From Fidelibacterota bacterium (GTDB lineage Bacteria; Fidelibacterota; UBA8477; JABMPR01), in assembly GCA_016845065.1 (NCBI GenBank), contig JAERTG010000141.1, positions 1 through 64,000 on the forward strand: a stretch of 64,000 nt of DNA, given 5' to 3'. A program made the position numbers and the translations under genes. The notes beneath the pieces were generated by a model, which was given only the letters and a program-made list of their open reading frames with translations, did no database searches and was not told where the DNA came from. Below are positions 63,239-64,000 of this stretch, piece by piece. How positions within the stretch are numbered: the first letter of the stretch is position 1; every line of letters begins with the position of its first letter.

Positions 63239-63654
63239 CGATAGCGAATCATCTTGAGTTCGTGATAACCCGTAGCACGCACGAAACAAATCTCGTCCAT
63301 GTAGTTTTCCATAAAGAGGAGTCCCCGTCCATGGCATCGCATACGCTGTTCAGGTGTGGTGGGGTCTTCCAGACAGTCTCTGTCAAATCCCATTCCCTTG
63401 TCGCGGATACGTAACTCAAGATGGGAATCGTAGAGTGTCATCTTAATGGATACATCGTGGTCTGAATCATTCCCATTCCCGTGTTTTATGGCATTATTTA
63501 CACCCTCTTGAAGGGCTAAAATGATGTCCTGGCGCGTTTCATTGGGGTAATCGGTTCTACTCAAGACATTGCTGGCAAAATCTTGAACTCTAGCAATTTG
63601 TGTAAGGTCTGAGGGGATGGCCAGAAAATGATCAAAAACTTGTTTGTTGCTCAT
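63235..63654 (-). CDS. RsbW-like serine/threonine kinase (HATPase)
   Basis: This 139-residue protein is a single GHKL ATPase domain. The N box is LQEGVNNAIKHGNG, G1 is RIRDKGMGFD, and G2 is CHGRGLLFMENYMD. Such proteins are anti-sigma factors or phosphorylate anti-sigma antagonists in partner switching. No sigma factor or STAS partner is in the window. I chose ATG at 63652-63654 (MSNKQVFDHF). The frame is open to 63699. Confidence 0.82.
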   Translation of the reverse strand: MSNKQVFDHFLAIPSDLTQIARVQDFASNVLSRTDYPNETRQDIILALQEGVNNAIKHGNGNDSDHDVSIKMTLYDSHLELRIRDKGMGFDRDCLEDPTTPEQRMRCHGRGLLFMENYMDEICFVRATGYHELKMIRYR

Positions 63655-63760
63655 ACTACTCACGGGGCGAATTATAAGATAAATCGGGCCTGTCGACAAG
63701 TATGTTCAACATTAAAAACAAATACTACTTAAGGGGGGTTTTCTGCAAAATAACCATGAA

Positions 63761-63946
63761 TTATTCAACTTCTTTAAAGTCAGCATCCTCAATATCAGAT
63801 TCATCTACCTTCAATCGAGTTGAAGAATCACTGACCTGATCATTCACATTCATACTATCCTTATCCACAATCTTCACCTGGCTTAACAAATTTTTAACGG
63901 TTTTAAACGCAAAATATGCTAGAGCGAATATGACCAGATAACGCAT
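63761..63946 (-). CDS. Small single-pass membrane protein
   Basis: This 61-residue protein has one N-terminal hydrophobic helix (YLVIFALAYFAFKTV) and an acidic C-terminal tail ending DIEDADFKEVE. AGGTGA lies 5 nt before the ATG, which supports it as a real gene. I recall similar short proteins in related bacteria with the same acidic end, but the function is unknown. Confidence 0.6.
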   Translation of the reverse strand: MRYLVIFALAYFAFKTVKNLLSQVKIVDKDSMNVNDQVSDSSTRLKVDESDIEDADFKEVE

Positions 63947-64000
63947 GATATCACCTTTTAATGGGGTTGTAAAATTTTGTGCCCTCGATGGGTTGGCGGA

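Noticed and set aside
1-64000. CRISPR arrays, insertion sequences, phage or toxin-antitoxin modules.
   Set aside because: I found no regularly spaced repeats, transposase or integrase motifs, or recognisable toxin-antitoxin pairs.

Overview
The window looks like ordinary chromosome from a Gram-negative, menaquinone-using bacterium, probably of the FCB superphylum. The clues are a GWxTD-domain protein, lipoproteins and a beta-barrel-like protein, a complete men cluster, a Cmk/ribosomal S1 fusion, an S1 with long Ala/Glu/Lys-rich ends, and moderately AT-rich DNA by eye. A Neomarinimicrobiota (SAR406)-like lineage is my best guess. It is an inference from gene content, not a search result. No prophage, transposase, CRISPR array or plasmid function was seen.

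Layout. 1-2356 (-): two nucleotide-sugar dehydrogenases, the edge of a surface-polysaccharide locus. 2434-6501 (-): ybbR-like, tsaD and a VWA membrane protein, joined stop-to-start. 6683-9772 (-): cytidylate kinase fused in frame to ribosomal protein S1. 9907-15504 (-): an NlpC/P60 peptidase, trpS, scpA, scpB, an RluB-type pseudouridine synthase and an unassigned Rossmann protein. 15723-25467 (+): menF-menD-menH-menB-menA-menC-menE followed by a MATE exporter. 25464-34303 (-): rmuC, an unknown exported protein, glnS, gltX, a FAH-family enzyme and uvrC. 34622-35047 (+): a small lipoprotein.

35221-48384 (-) is a tight 13-gene run: acpS, nnr, vanZ-like, recN, a cohesin-like lipoprotein, ltaE, trkA, trkH, a crotonase, a DUF1611 protein (DgcN type), a dipeptide-epimerase-type enzyme (DgcA type), dacB and mce. 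The DgcN/DgcA pair suggests use of D-glutamate from peptidoglycan, which fits the neighbouring DD-carboxypeptidase. 48552-49787 (-) is a TPR protein with its own promoter and terminator, divergent from a LexA/CI-like regulator (50214-50882, +) whose peptidase site looks dead.

51018-63946 (-): a tRNA-Leu(GAG) directly after secG, with a duplicated 3' end and terminator; the block fba-pgk-tpiA-secG with a palindromic operator-like site upstream; then, further upstream, comF, a ROK protein, the GWxTD protein, smc, a HIT protein, rsmE, a barrel-like protein, an RsbW-like kinase and a 61-residue membrane protein. Smc, ScpA and ScpB are all in the window, so the condensin complex is complete.

The most interesting points are the Cmk-S1 fusion with a strong internal ribosome-binding site, the DgcN/DgcA pair, the partial tRNA-Leu/terminator duplication, a shared promoter sequence at three sites, the fba operator-like palindrome, and the degenerate S24 regulator. 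I did not find a wholly unfamiliar multi-gene system.
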